Assembly (NCBI GenBank): GCA_028564925.1
Contig: CM053033.1
Span: 79,244,073 to 79,308,072, forward strand
From: Lithobates sylvaticus
Taxonomy: Eukaryota; Chordata; Amphibia; Anura; Ranidae
Reading direction: 5' to 3'
Length of the DNA stretch: 64,000 bases
Below the pieces are notes generated by a model. That model was not told the origin of the DNA and made no database searches. It worked only from the letters and a program-made list of their open reading frames with translations. Position numbers and translations under genes: made by a program. This document shows positions 33,661 through 43,419 of this stretch, in pieces (position 1 is the stretch's first letter; every line of letters starts with the position of its first letter).

Positions 33661-34345
33661 TATAATGATCACGTATACATGTGGTTGGAAAGCGAGAAAT
33701 GCTGTTTATGATTGGCCCGGTACAGTGACAGCTTCCTGGAAGGCGGGTTTGGACTAAGATCCCAAAATGCCTTCAGTAAGCACTGAAATACAGTGCGAAA
33801 CGCGTCAGCTCTGTACCCCCCTTTTTGCCGTGTTTGGATTGTGGTGCCTTTTTGCTTTTAAATAAACCCTTTGGATTTTATTTTCCCGGTGTGCGGCTGT
33901 CCGGAGTTCTTCCTTTTGATTTCTAATCGTTACAACATGTCCTCATTAGAAATCTTGTCAAGACACTTTATTGGAGGTTTATGTCATCGCTGCATTATTT
34001 CGTAGCTGGCCTGTGTTATGTAAAAAGTGTCAACTTCTCTGGATGCCTAACACATTAGGTTAAAATCTGACCATCATTTTAATAAATGAAAAAAATGTTC
34101 TATGCTTACCTAAAAAATATGCAAATTCAAATGGTGCAGCCTAGCACTAAGGTGTGTTCAATCACCAATAAAACACCCCCCCCCCCCTTTTTTTTCCACA
34201 CCAGGCCTTTTGCTAATTTTTCTCATTTATGTCGTTGAATCGCTAGGACATCAGTGGTTTTTAGACTGCATCATATTGATTTGATTGCCTGGATGTTGTC
34301 CTTTTGGCACTTTTCGTGAACAAATGACATTTATGTCTTAGATGC
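33661..34345. other. No gene; possible retroelement 3' end at 33700-33950
   Basis: Contains GTGCGAAACGCGTCAGC followed about 75 bp later by TAAATAAACC and GTGTGCGGCTGTCCGGAG. I have seen this combination in dispersed frog repeats but cannot classify it. The rest is AT-rich, with a run of 12 C near 34176. Confidence 0.4.
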
Positions 34346-34349
34346 TTAA

Positions 34350-35817
34350 AGGGGTTGTAAACCCTCGTGTTTTTTCACCTTAATGCATCCTATGCATTAA
34401 AGTGAAAAAACTTCTGGCAGTGACCGCCCCCCCCCCCCCCCCAGCTCCCTCGTTTTACTTACCTGAGCCCTGTAATTCCCTCGGCGGAGAAGTGCTCTCC
34501 CTCTCTGCATGGGGTCCTGACTCTTGATTGGATAGATTGATAGCAGCGTGATAGCAGCGCAGCCATTGGCTCCCACTGCTTTTAATCAAATCCAATGACA
34601 CGGGCGCCAGGGGGCAGGGCCAAGTCCGGAATTCGTGTCTATGGACGCAAATGCTGGACTCGGGAGTGCACCTGCACAGTAACCCCCGGGAGATCGCTTC
34701 TCCTAGGGCAGTGGTTCTCAATCTGGGGTCAGGACCCCCTTGGGGGTCGAATGACGATTTGCCAGGGGTCACCAAATCCTGGACTGTTCCTGAAGCCTGC
34801 ACCGCTCTCCCAGCCTTTTTGCGGCCGCCCAGCAGGGCTGTCTCTGGAACCTGTGGCCGCCCAGCTGGGCTGTTCCTGGAGCCCATGGCCGCCCACCCAA
34901 CCTCTTCGCAGCCGCAAATTCAGTTCAAGGCATGGCTAGGGGGCAGAGACTAGAGGTCAGCTGACTGGTGAGGAATGTGAAGTGGGAGGGGCTGGAGGAG
35001 ACCCTATCTCCTGATTTCGCCATAGGTGTCATTGCTACGAGACACCACAAAGTCGGAGACACTGTGAATCCAGAGACACAGTGAGTAACACTACCTGTGA
35101 TTAGAGTTGCCATTAAAAGTCCCCACTAAAATTCTCAGATCAGCAGATGACCTTGATCAAGAGCACCTAAGTTGACTAACCAGAACTCCCCCCAGCACTG
35201 CCACTGATTCCAACTCTCCATCAGCACTGCCACTCATCCCATTCCCCCACCAAGAAGTACGAGCAGGAATAAAAATAGAGAATACATGGAGGGGAGAGAA
35301 AAAGAGGGGAAGGAGCAAAGAAAAAGGGAGAGAAAGAATAATAGAAAGAACAAGAAAGACGGCTAGAGAGAGGGATGGGGGGAAAAAAAACAAGAAATTA
35401 GGATAGAGAGACATAAAAGGGAAAGAAACGAGAACAAAGAGAAAGAGTGGTACATCCTAAAATGTACCATAAGGGGTATTAATACTGTACGAGTGGAAGG
35501 GACTCAGAGAGTGCTAAATTTCCATGGGTTAGGGGGGCAAATTACTTGTCTTGCCTTGGGTGCTGACAACCCAGACTACAAAAATAATTTTACTGTTAGG
35601 GGTCCCCACAACTTGGGAAATTTTATCAAGGGGTCATGGCACTAGGAAGGTTGAGAACCACTGTCCTAGGGGGTTATCTGATGCGAGGAGGAGCCGCGAG
35701 AGCCGTCGAGGGACCCCAGAAGAGGAGGATCGGGCCACTCGAACGAGCTGAACAGTGGAGGTAAGTATGACATGTTTGTTATTTTACAAAAATAAAACAG
35801 GAAGGTTTACAATCACT
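34350..35817. mobile_element. TTAA MITE interrupted by a hAT element
   Basis: Flanked by TTAA at 34346-34349 and 35818-35821. The ends AGGGGTTGTAAACCC and GGTTTACAATCACT are inverted, the commonest TTAA MITE type in this window (compare 38685-39160). A run of 16 C lies at 34427-34442. The hAT insertion at 34709-35663 accounts for about two thirds of the length. Confidence 0.88.
34709..35663. mobile_element. hAT (Charlie-like) element, perfect 8-bp TSD
   Basis: The ends CAGTGGTTCTCAATCTGG and CTAGGAAGGTTGAGAACCACTG are inverted. The TSD TCCTAGGG is identical on both sides (34701-34708, 35664-35671). The interior has no transposase. It holds a GC-rich repeat with GCCGCCCAGC-type words and a purine-rich tract (35270-35450). 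The perfect TSD argues for a fairly recent insertion. Confidence 0.92.
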
Positions 35818-35821
35818 TTAA

Positions 35822-36430
35822 CTTACTCTTACAGTTTAATGTTCCGTAAGTCTTGCCTTATCCGCGTCCTTTTACGGTATAAGGATGTTGCTGCTCTCAC
35901 TTGGCATTTGGGGAGCAATATTTGTACAAAGTGTATTGATACTTTCTGTTTACACTTAGTTTTTGTACCGCTTTTACTTTTATTGTATTTGTATTGTATT
36001 TATTTATTATATATATTTATATATATATATTTATTATATTGAAAAATTTCAATAAAATTCCAGTAAAATAAAAATAAAAACTCAAATAAAGTGCAGTGCG
36101 ACCACAACAATACTATAATGACATTAAATAAATTGAAACCAAAAAATAGTAAAACATTTTTTTTATACATATGTATGGTCTATTTGCAGTTTATACTTTG
36201 TAAAAGCACACACACACGTTCTTTACATTGTTTTATTATTTATAAGAGTACTATTTTTTGGTTTCAAATTATTTAATGTCATTATAGTATAGCTGTGGCC
36301 GCGCTGCACTTTGTTAGAATTTTTACTGGCCATAATTTTGTTACCGACCTACAAATACTGTGGAAATTTAAGGTGGCACAGTGTTCAGTATGATTCTCGC
36401 CACATAATTTGGAGTCTATCAGACTGCATT
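35822..36430. other. No gene recognised; AT-rich
   Basis: TA-rich microsatellite-like sequence near 35990-36080. An inverted pair, ACTATAATGACATTAAATAA (36109-36128) facing TTATTTAATGTCATTATAGT (36268-36289), suggests an AT-rich fold-back repeat at about 36080-36310. Confidence 0.5.
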
Positions 36431-36438
36431 ATCGTCAC

Positions 36439-37317
36439 TAGACATGTGCATTTCGTTTAGTTACGAATTTGTTTTCCGTTCAAATTCGTTATATTCGTTC
36501 ATTCGTTATCGTACGAATGAACGAATGGTTTACAAAAAATTCTAACGAATAACGAACTATCGAAACGAACGAATATGAAAAACAACGAAAATACGAAATA
36601 ATTATATTAGAAACTACGAAAGAATGAAAATTCGAAAAACTAAAACAGAAACAACGAAAATACCGAACAAAGATTCAAAAATAACGAAAATCAAAATGAA
36701 CGAAAAAATTCGTACTTTCTTAACTTTTTTTTTTTGTTTGTTGATTCGTAATTTTCCGTGTCTCTTACAATGGCGCTGCTTAACGTGCTTTGAATGGATT
36801 CGTAAATTCGTTAGTTGATAAACGTGGTTGGGTCGGAGGCACTGTTTTGGTGGATTTTTGAGTTAAGTTCTGACTTGTGTTTCTTAAACATGTAATAGCA
36901 TATACATTACATAAAATTATGAATTATGCTCCGATTACGAATCTACGAAAACAATGTTACGAAAGTACGAATAAATCAATCTTACGAATGTAACTAAATC
37001 TACGAAAATACAAATGCATCCGAATACAAAATATAACGAAAATACAAAAATACGAATTTCGAATAAACGAAAATTAGACTAACGGAAAAACGAATCAACG
37101 AAAAAATAACTCTTTCGAAAATACAAACGAGTCCGAATACGAACACCGACGACTTACGAAAATACAAACGAGTCCGAATACGAACACCGACGACTTACGA
37201 AAATACGAACGAGTCCGAATACGAACACAGACGACTTACGAAATTACGAATCGTTACGAATCAACGGAAACGAACAGAAACGAAACGAAACTAAACAAAT
37301 TTTTCTATTGTGCACTA
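36439..37317. mobile_element. CGAA-rich hAT-like MITE, first copy
   Basis: The left end is TAGACATGTGCATTTCG and the right end TTTCTATTGTGCACTA. The TSD ATCGTCAC is identical on both sides (36431-36438, 37318-37325). The body is built almost entirely of TTCGTTA, ACGAAAATACGAA and AACGAACG words. It contains a tandem triplication with ATACGAACACCGACGACTTA near 37137-37240. A second copy is at 52308-53213. No coding sequence. Confidence 0.88.
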
Positions 37318-37325
37318 ATCGTCAC

Positions 37326-37822
37326 CAGCCTTTCTCAACCTTTTAAACACCTAGAAATAACTTTCTGGTCTCAGTGAACCCCTGCTAAAAATGACTATAA
37401 GTACAACTCATGATACATTAGTGTGATGGTCAGTGGGAAGAATTCTCCTGACACTTGTGGTCTTTGGAAAGAATTACTCCCTTATGCCGCGTACACAGTA
37501 TACAGACGACTGGTTTTCCCAATAGGAATTGGTTCTGTTTGAAATATTTAAAACATGTTCTATTTCTAGGTCCATCAGAATTTTCGAAGAAAAAAAGTCA
37601 GATGAGGCACACACACGATCGGAATATCCCATGAAAAGATTACGTCGGACTTTTTCTGCAGGAAAGTCCGACCATGTGTACTCAGCATTACAGATAGTTA
37701 AAAAGGTCAATGGTGTCAGTGGGAACTTATCTGAGAGGCAGAAATTGTTCATTGCTCAAGGAACCCCTAGCAACCTCTGGAGGAACCCTAAGGGTCCATG
37801 GAACCCTGGTTGAGAAACCCTG
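37326..37822. mobile_element. hAT-like MITE abutting the CGAA element
   Basis: The ends CAGCCTTTCTCAACC and GGTTGAGAAACCCTG are inverted. The TSDs are ATCGTCAC (37318-37325) and ATCATCAC (37823-37830). The left TSD is shared with the right TSD of the CGAA element. A TWA MITE (37495-37687) is nested inside. Confidence 0.88.
37495..37687. mobile_element. Small PIF/Harbinger-like MITE
   Basis: The ends TGCCGCGTACACAGTATAC and CCATGTGTACTCAGCA are inverted and flanked by TTA (37492-37494, 37688-37690). Same superfamily as 45502-45872, 49615-50023 and 62193-62621. Non-coding. Confidence 0.85.
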
Positions 37823-37830
37823 ATCATCAC

Positions 37831-38327
37831 AGTGCCCACAGACTTCATGTATCTTTCTGTTACAACTCTGGATACCAGATCCCATAATCTGCTACAAGCA
37901 GCCTACAGTTAGGAGATTCTGCTACAAACAGAGAGATTCTCTGAAAGTCTCTATCACAGACAGGAGACTTGCAGCCATTTGGTAGGATGCAGAAATAGCT
38001 ACCAAAGAGCCGGGGATCAGACAAAATAAACTCCTCAATGCCGCTAGCTATGAATACAGTCAGGATAGACGTGACACCTGCTCTGTGTAAAAGGAAATTA
38101 ATTTCTCCAACCCCTGGAGGTGAGACCACCCTGGAGCCTGATAAACCAGCCTGAAATCAATGAAGCTTTGTTACCCTCGTAATGTTTTGATTGTAGAGGA
38201 AACTTCATGTATAATACAATGTTATGTATCTCTATTGTTCACTGTTGAAAATTTTTTTTTTTTATCTTAGATAAAAAAAAGTGTCTGTTTTATAATGTTT
38301 CCAGGTGCAAACAATACATTGGGGTTG
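37831..38327. other. No gene recognised
   Basis: Apparently unique sequence without coding or RNA features. Confidence 0.45.
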
Positions 38328-38389
38328 ATTTACTAAAACTGGAGTGTGAAAAACTTAGTGCAGCTGTGCATGGTAGCCAATTAGCTTGA

Positions 38390-38660
38390 GGCCCCTTTCA
38401 CACTGCCGCAACTTCAAAGTTGTGCGATTTTGCGCCCACGATTTAGCCGCGATTTCAGGGAATGCCTTGTAAACTTGAGGTCTGTGGACCTCAACTCGCA
38501 TCAAAGTCGGACCAAAGCAGTACAGGGACTACTTTGAAGTTGGTGCGACTTGAAGACGCACAGATATGAATGGTTGTCATTGGGAATCATGGGGTGCTAC
38601 TTGTCATGCGACTCTGATGTCCAAAGCCACAGGAAAAGTCGCACAAGTGTGAAAGGGCCC
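38390..38660. mobile_element. TTTCACACTG MITE nested in 38331-39253
   Basis: The ends GGCCCCTTTCACACTG and AAGTGTGAAAGGGCCC are inverted. The flanks TGA and TCA do not form a clean direct repeat. The interior (TTGCGCCCACGATTTAGCCG, AAGTCGCACAAG) differs from the other copies, so this is a distinct subfamily. Confidence 0.8.
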
Positions 38661-38684
38661 TCAAACTTCAGCCTGTTCAGTTAA

Positions 38685-39160
38685 AGGGGTTGTGAAACCT
38701 ACTTTTTTTAAAATATAAATAACAAACATGCCAGTACTTACCTGCTCTGGGCAATCGTTTTGCACAGAGCAGCCCCTATCCTCCTCTTCTGGGGTGCTCC
38801 ACCGGCTCACCAAGTCCCTCCTCTTCATCCGGTGCCCCCACGGAGAGCTGCTTTCCATGGGGGCACCCGTGCACACTCAAATCCAGTGACACGGGAGCAG
38901 GGGGGCTGGGCCGAGTCCCACTGTCTGTGGCAATGGACGGCGTAGCGGGACTCAGCCCCGCCCCCGCTCCTGTGTCACTGGATTTGATTGACAGCAATGG
39001 CTCCTGCTGTTATCAATCTGTCCAATAAGGACAATGAGGAGCCGCTGTACTCGTGCACATCGCTGGATCGAATCGGGCTCAGGTAAGAAAAGGGAGGGGG
39101 GGCAGCTGCAGCAGAGATGGTTTTTCATTTTAAAAAAAACCTTCAGGCTTTACAAACACT
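38685..39160. mobile_element. TTAA MITE nested in 38331-39253
   Basis: TTAA at 38681-38684 and 39161-39164. The ends AGGGGTTGTGAAACC and GGCTTTACAAACACT are inverted. An internal palindrome of about 60 bp arms centres near 38930 (AAATCCAGTGACACGGGAGC facing GCTCCTGTGTCACTGGATTT). Confidence 0.88.
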
Positions 39161-39459
39161 TTAAGCTTTGACAAAAAAAATACTGAAAGCTGATTGGTTT
39201 CTAGGCACAGCTGCACCTGATTTTGCACCCTCCAGTTTTACATAATCGACCCCATTGCTGTTTTTTCAGTGAGTAGTGAATAAAGAGTTTCTAAACAAGT
39301 GTTAGCAATTGTCTGTAATCCTTCTGTATTTAGCAGGCAGCATGATGGCTAAATAACCACCAAGGCATCTCCCTTCATGGGATTTGTATGTCCTGAGTTT
39401 TCTCTGAATGTGATTTTCTCCCACAATCCAGTCTAGAAAAAAACATGCCAGCAAGTTAA

Positions 39460-40303
39460 CCACCCTGGCGGTATTCTGAGTCTGGCTCGGGGTGGATTTT
39501 CAGCACCAAAAGTGGTAACCCCGAGCCAGATTCGGGATCGCATCGCAGGATCCAGGTACAGCTTACTTACCTTGTCCCCAGGATCCTGCGATGTCTCCCC
39601 GCTGTGTGTGCGAGCTGTATCCTCCGCCGGATCTATCACAGTGCCGAGCTCCGTTCCCTACGAGCGAGGCACAGGGATGGAGAACGGCACCAAATTAAAA
39701 AAGTGAAACACACACAATACATATACAGTACACTGTAATCTTACAGATTACATTACTGTATCAATTTATTTCACATCCCTTTTGTCCCTAGTGGTTTCTC
39801 TAGTGTCCTGCACGTAGTTTTATATTATAAATACTTCTACTTTCTGTCTGGAAACTGGAGATTGTCCATAGCAACCAAAACCGTCCCTTTATATCAAAAT
39901 CGGTTTTAGACCAGCTGGAAAACAGAGATAATAAATTAGAATCACTTGCAGAATTGAGCGATAGCGATTTGTGGGGAAATTCGTCATCAAACACTGAAAG
40001 TAATGACAGCGACAATTCTGCAACTGAGCAAATTTCTGTGTTTTTGAATTGATTACATTATTGAATGATTTTTATTATTATTATTTATTATAATTATTTA
40101 GCGTTATTTATTATATTATAATTTATGATTTTTTTTTTTAAACTTTATCATACCTGGGCTTTCTATTAGACTCTTGTTTGGACAGAATTAAGTGTGTTAT
40201 TCCTAAGAATTACAGGCCTACAATATAAAACGCCAAATTTCCATGCAAAACATTGTACCGCTTTGAGCATCAAAAATCTGAAATAGTCATACCGCCAGGG
40301 AGG
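39460..40303. mobile_element. TTAA element, CCACCCTGGCGG ends (piggyBac-like)
   Basis: TTAA at 39456-39459 and 40304-40307. The ends CCACCCTGGCGGTATTCTGA and AGTCATACCGCCAGGGAGG are inverted. TTAA with CC-starting ends fits piggyBac better than Kolobok. A short plus-strand stretch at about 39913-40050 reads LENRDNKLESLAELSDSDLW and then a Ser/Asp/Asn-rich run that ends in TGA. This resembles the acidic N-terminus of piggyBac transposases, but it is too short to prove it. Confidence 0.8.
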
Positions 40304-40418
40304 TTAATGGTTGTTAACCAAACTGACTCTAGTGTTTGGTGGGACATTAGACTATGAGGTTGGCTTGGACAGAGAGAGGATGATTTTTTATCTAGTATTA
40401 CTTAATAAACAAGATATA

Positions 40419-40659
40419 GGGGGTTATTTACGAAAGGTAAATCCACTTTGCACTGCAAGTGCACTTGGAAGTGCAGTCGCTCTAAATCTAAGGGGTAGAT
40501 CTGAAATGAGGGGAAGCTCTGCTGATTTTATCATCCAATCATGTGCAAGCTAAAATGCTGTTTTTTATTTTCCTTGCATATCCCCCTCGGATCTACAGCG
40601 ACTGCACTTCCAAGTGCACTTGCAGTGCAAAGTGGATTTGCCTTTAGTAAATAAACCCC
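40419..40659. mobile_element. GGGGTTATTTAC palindromic MITE
   Basis: The ends GGGGTTATTTACGAAAGG and CCTTTAGTAAATAAACCCC are inverted. The inner arms GTGCACTTGGAAGTGCAGTC and GACTGCACTTCCAAGTGCAC pair nearly perfectly. A partial copy opens the window (268-490). Related copies: 24186-24480 and 54721-54928. Confidence 0.88.
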
Positions 40660-41108
40660 ATAATGTATTATACAAATAAAAACAGAGATTAGAATATGGA
40701 TTTTCCTGAAAAATTTTTAATTTTTTTAAAGATGTCACAGCAGTTACTTTTCTGACCACTTTTTGTGATTATTCACAATAATAACATCCCTCGTTGATGA
40801 CTTTTTGGCACAAATTAATATTTTTACTTTTTTACTATTGTATTGGTTGAGTATATATGTATGAGGTGTCAGTTCCTCATTGGATTGGATGTGAAATCAT
40901 ACTGTCTATGGCAGACTCTTGGGTGAAGATTCCATGCCTTTGGGATACAGCTGAAAACCTGCACCAATCACCACTGTTCCCTCACTACTGCGGTCACATT
41001 ATGGCTGCTCAATCCTTGCTTGCCTTTGTGCAGCATTTAGAGGACTGATGAGAAAAGTGTTGCAGAATATGTCATGTCAAAACAATAAAAAGGATTAAAA
41101 TAAATTCA
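40660..41108. other. No gene recognised
   Basis: AT-rich single-copy sequence between two mobile elements. Confidence 0.45.
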
Positions 41109-42075
41109 CCACTTGCCCTCTGGAAGGTTTTACCGCCTTCATGACCAGGGCATTTTTTGCTATTCAACACTGTGCTATTTTAACTGATAATTGTGCGGTC
41201 ATGCAACACTGTACACAAATGACCATTATATCTTTTTTTTCTCACACAAATAGAGCTTTCTTTTTTCCTAGTATTTGATCACTGCTAGGTTTTTAAGTTT
41301 TTAGTAAATATATGAAAAAAGACAGAAAAAAAAAATATTCTTCACTTTCTGCTATTAAACACATCCAATAAAAAATGTTAAAAATCTAATTTCTTTGTGA
41401 ATCCACGCCAAAATGTATTCTGATACATGTTTTTGGTAAAAAAAAAAAAAATACCAATAAGTGTATATTATTTGGTTTGCATAAAAGTTATAGCATCTAC
41501 AAACTATGGTGTATATACTGGAATTTTTTATATACTAGTAATGGCGGGGATCAGAGACTTATAGTGGGACTGTGATAGTTTGGCAGGCAATCTGACACTA
41601 ACTGACGCTGGCTGGGGGGTACACTAACTGACACTGACATCACCAGTGACACTTAATACAGTGATCAGTGCTAATATTATACACTGTCACTGTACTAATG
41701 ACACTGGCTGGGACGGGGTTAACATCTAGGGGCAATCAAGGAGTTAACTGTGTTCCTAACAATGGGTAATATGCGGTGCTTTTACTAAGCAATCTTGTTG
41801 TTTTTTTCCCTGAAAAAACAGTAGATCACCTGTCAGCATACAGAGCTTTGTGTTGTTTACCAACACAGAGCTCTCTTCCATGAATGACGGAGCCAATCAG
41901 TGGGTCCTTGTGATCAGTCATTGGCCAGGACCTTCTGATTGGCTTGTACTGTAACAAATCGCAGCAAAGCCAGTGTGCACCTTACCCAAAAGTGCTGATC
42001 ATGTACCAGATACGTGATCCAGCACACAGCAGCCACCCTCCCACAGTAGATGTACATGGGTTAGTCCGCAAGAAG
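41109..42075. mobile_element. CCACTTGCC-type TTAA element
   Basis: The left end CCACTTGCCCTCTGG follows TTCA (a decayed TTAA). The right end TCCGCAAGAAG is followed by TTAA (42076-42079). The interior landmarks GTACTAATGACACTGGCTGG and GGGGTTAACATC are those of a common frog repeat also seen at 46918-47915. Direct repeats of CACTAACTGACNCTG near 41595-41640. Non-coding. Confidence 0.75.
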
Positions 42076-42160
42076 TTAAATATTACTTTCCCATTAACCC
42101 CTATACATGAGCTGAAATTTCTTATTAGGCTGATTATAATGATGCTTCCATTATGAGAAG

Positions 42161-43058
42161 TACTGTATTTTTCGCTCCATAAGACGCACCTGGGTTTTAG
42201 AGGAGGAAAACAAGAAAAATAAATTCTGATCCAAATGGTGTACTAAAATATTTACCAGTGCCCATGAAATGCAGCCTAACCTGTGCCAATAAAATGCAGC
42301 CTTACTAGTCCCATAAAATGCAGCCTGACCTGTGCCAAAGAAATGCAGCCTTACCAGTCCCATAGAATGCAGCCTGACCTATGCCAAAGAAATGCAGCCT
42401 TACCAGTCCCATAGAATGCAGCCTGACCTATGCCAAAGAATTGCAACATTACCAGTCCCATAAAATGCAGCCTGACCTATGCCAAAGAAATGCAGCCTTA
42501 CCAGTCCCATAGAATGCAGCCTGACCTATGCCAAAGAAATGCAGCCTTACCAGTCCCATAGAATGCAGCCTGACCCATGTCAATGAAATGCAACCTTACC
42601 AGTCCCATAAAATGCAGCCCGACCTATGCCAAAGAAATGCAGCCTTACCAGTCCCATAGAATGCAGCCTGACCTATGCCAAAGAAATGCAGCCTTACCAG
42701 TCCCATAGAATGCAGCCTGACCTATGCCAAAGAAATGCAGCCTTACCAGTCCCATATAATGCAGCCTGACCTATGCCAAAGAAATGCAGCCTTACCAGTC
42801 CCATAGAATGCAGCCTGACCTATGCCAAAGAAATGCAGCCTTACCAGTCCCATAGAATGCAGCCTGACCTATGCCAAAGAAATGCAGCCTTACCAGTCCC
42901 ACAAAATGCAGCCTGACCTCCGCTCTCTTGCCGGGACTGTAACATGGCGGCGGCGGGGGGCGGTGCTTGGCCAATATTCGCTACATAATACTCAGAGACA
43001 TTTTCCCCCATAATTTTTGGGGGGAAAAAGTGTGTCTCTTGGAGCGAAAAATACGATA
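42161..43058. mobile_element. TACNGTATTTTTCGCTCC inverted-repeat element with internal minisatellite
   Basis: The ends TACTGTATTTTTCGCTCC and GGAGCGAAAAATACGATA are inverted, with CATAAGACGCACC facing GTGTGTCTCTT just inside. Between them lies a 49-bp minisatellite (42250-42918). A related terminus (AATACGGTA) ends the repeat at 9546-9667. Superfamily uncertain; no transposase. Confidence 0.8.
42250..42918. repeat. Minisatellite, 49-bp unit
   Basis: GCCTGACCTATGCCAAAGAA starts at 42323, 42372, 42421 and 42470, and so on, in a strict 49-bp step; about 13-14 units. Each unit ends GCAGCCTTACCAGTCCCATA. Copies are highly similar, with one block of diverged units near 42421-42460 and 42570-42610. 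Confidence 0.95.
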
Positions 43059-43419
43059 TATTTTTTCAGCTTAGAAAGATATGCTAAAGGGGGAGAGGCC
43101 AAACAACCTGAGTTAAAGCAGAACTAAACCCATCGATTTAACAGTTTCAAAAAACAATTACATTGCTGGCACATGGTGGTAATGTAACTGTCACATTAGC
43201 TGTGCTCTCAACCAAACTGTCAAACCATCCAATGGCTGGTGTCATAACTGATCACATGAGCATCATGGCAGTTGAAGATCAAACAGAGACCAAGATGGCA
43301 GCTTCCTTGGCTGAAAACAATAGGGGGGGGGGGGGTTAAATCTGCTGTAAACATAGGTAGTGGCACATGTATTTGACAGTTAAAAGTAAAAGTACATTTG
43401 TTCCACAGTTTTTATTCTG
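43059..43419. other. No gene recognised
   Basis: Short gap with a run of 13 G at 43323-43335. The part starting GCAGAACTAAACCCATCG (43121) looks like one end of a TTAA MITE whose other end is missing. Confidence 0.45.

Larger units (their letters stand above)
38331..39253. mobile_element. GGGGTTGATTTACT MITE carrying two insertions
   Basis: The outer ends GGGGTTGATTTACTAAAACT and CCAGTTTTACATAATCGACCCC are flanked by ATT (38328-38330, 39254-39256). Only about 170 bp belongs to this MITE, matching 8620-8794. The rest is two later insertions, at 38390-38660 and 38685-39160, separated by 24 bp of host MITE (about 38661-38684). Confidence 0.9.

Noticed and set aside
33700-33950. Possible retroelement 3' end with GAAACGCGT and AATAAA
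   Set aside because: The motif combination is familiar from frog repeats, but neither poly-A nor TSD nor a family assignment can be shown. Kept only as an unassigned stretch.
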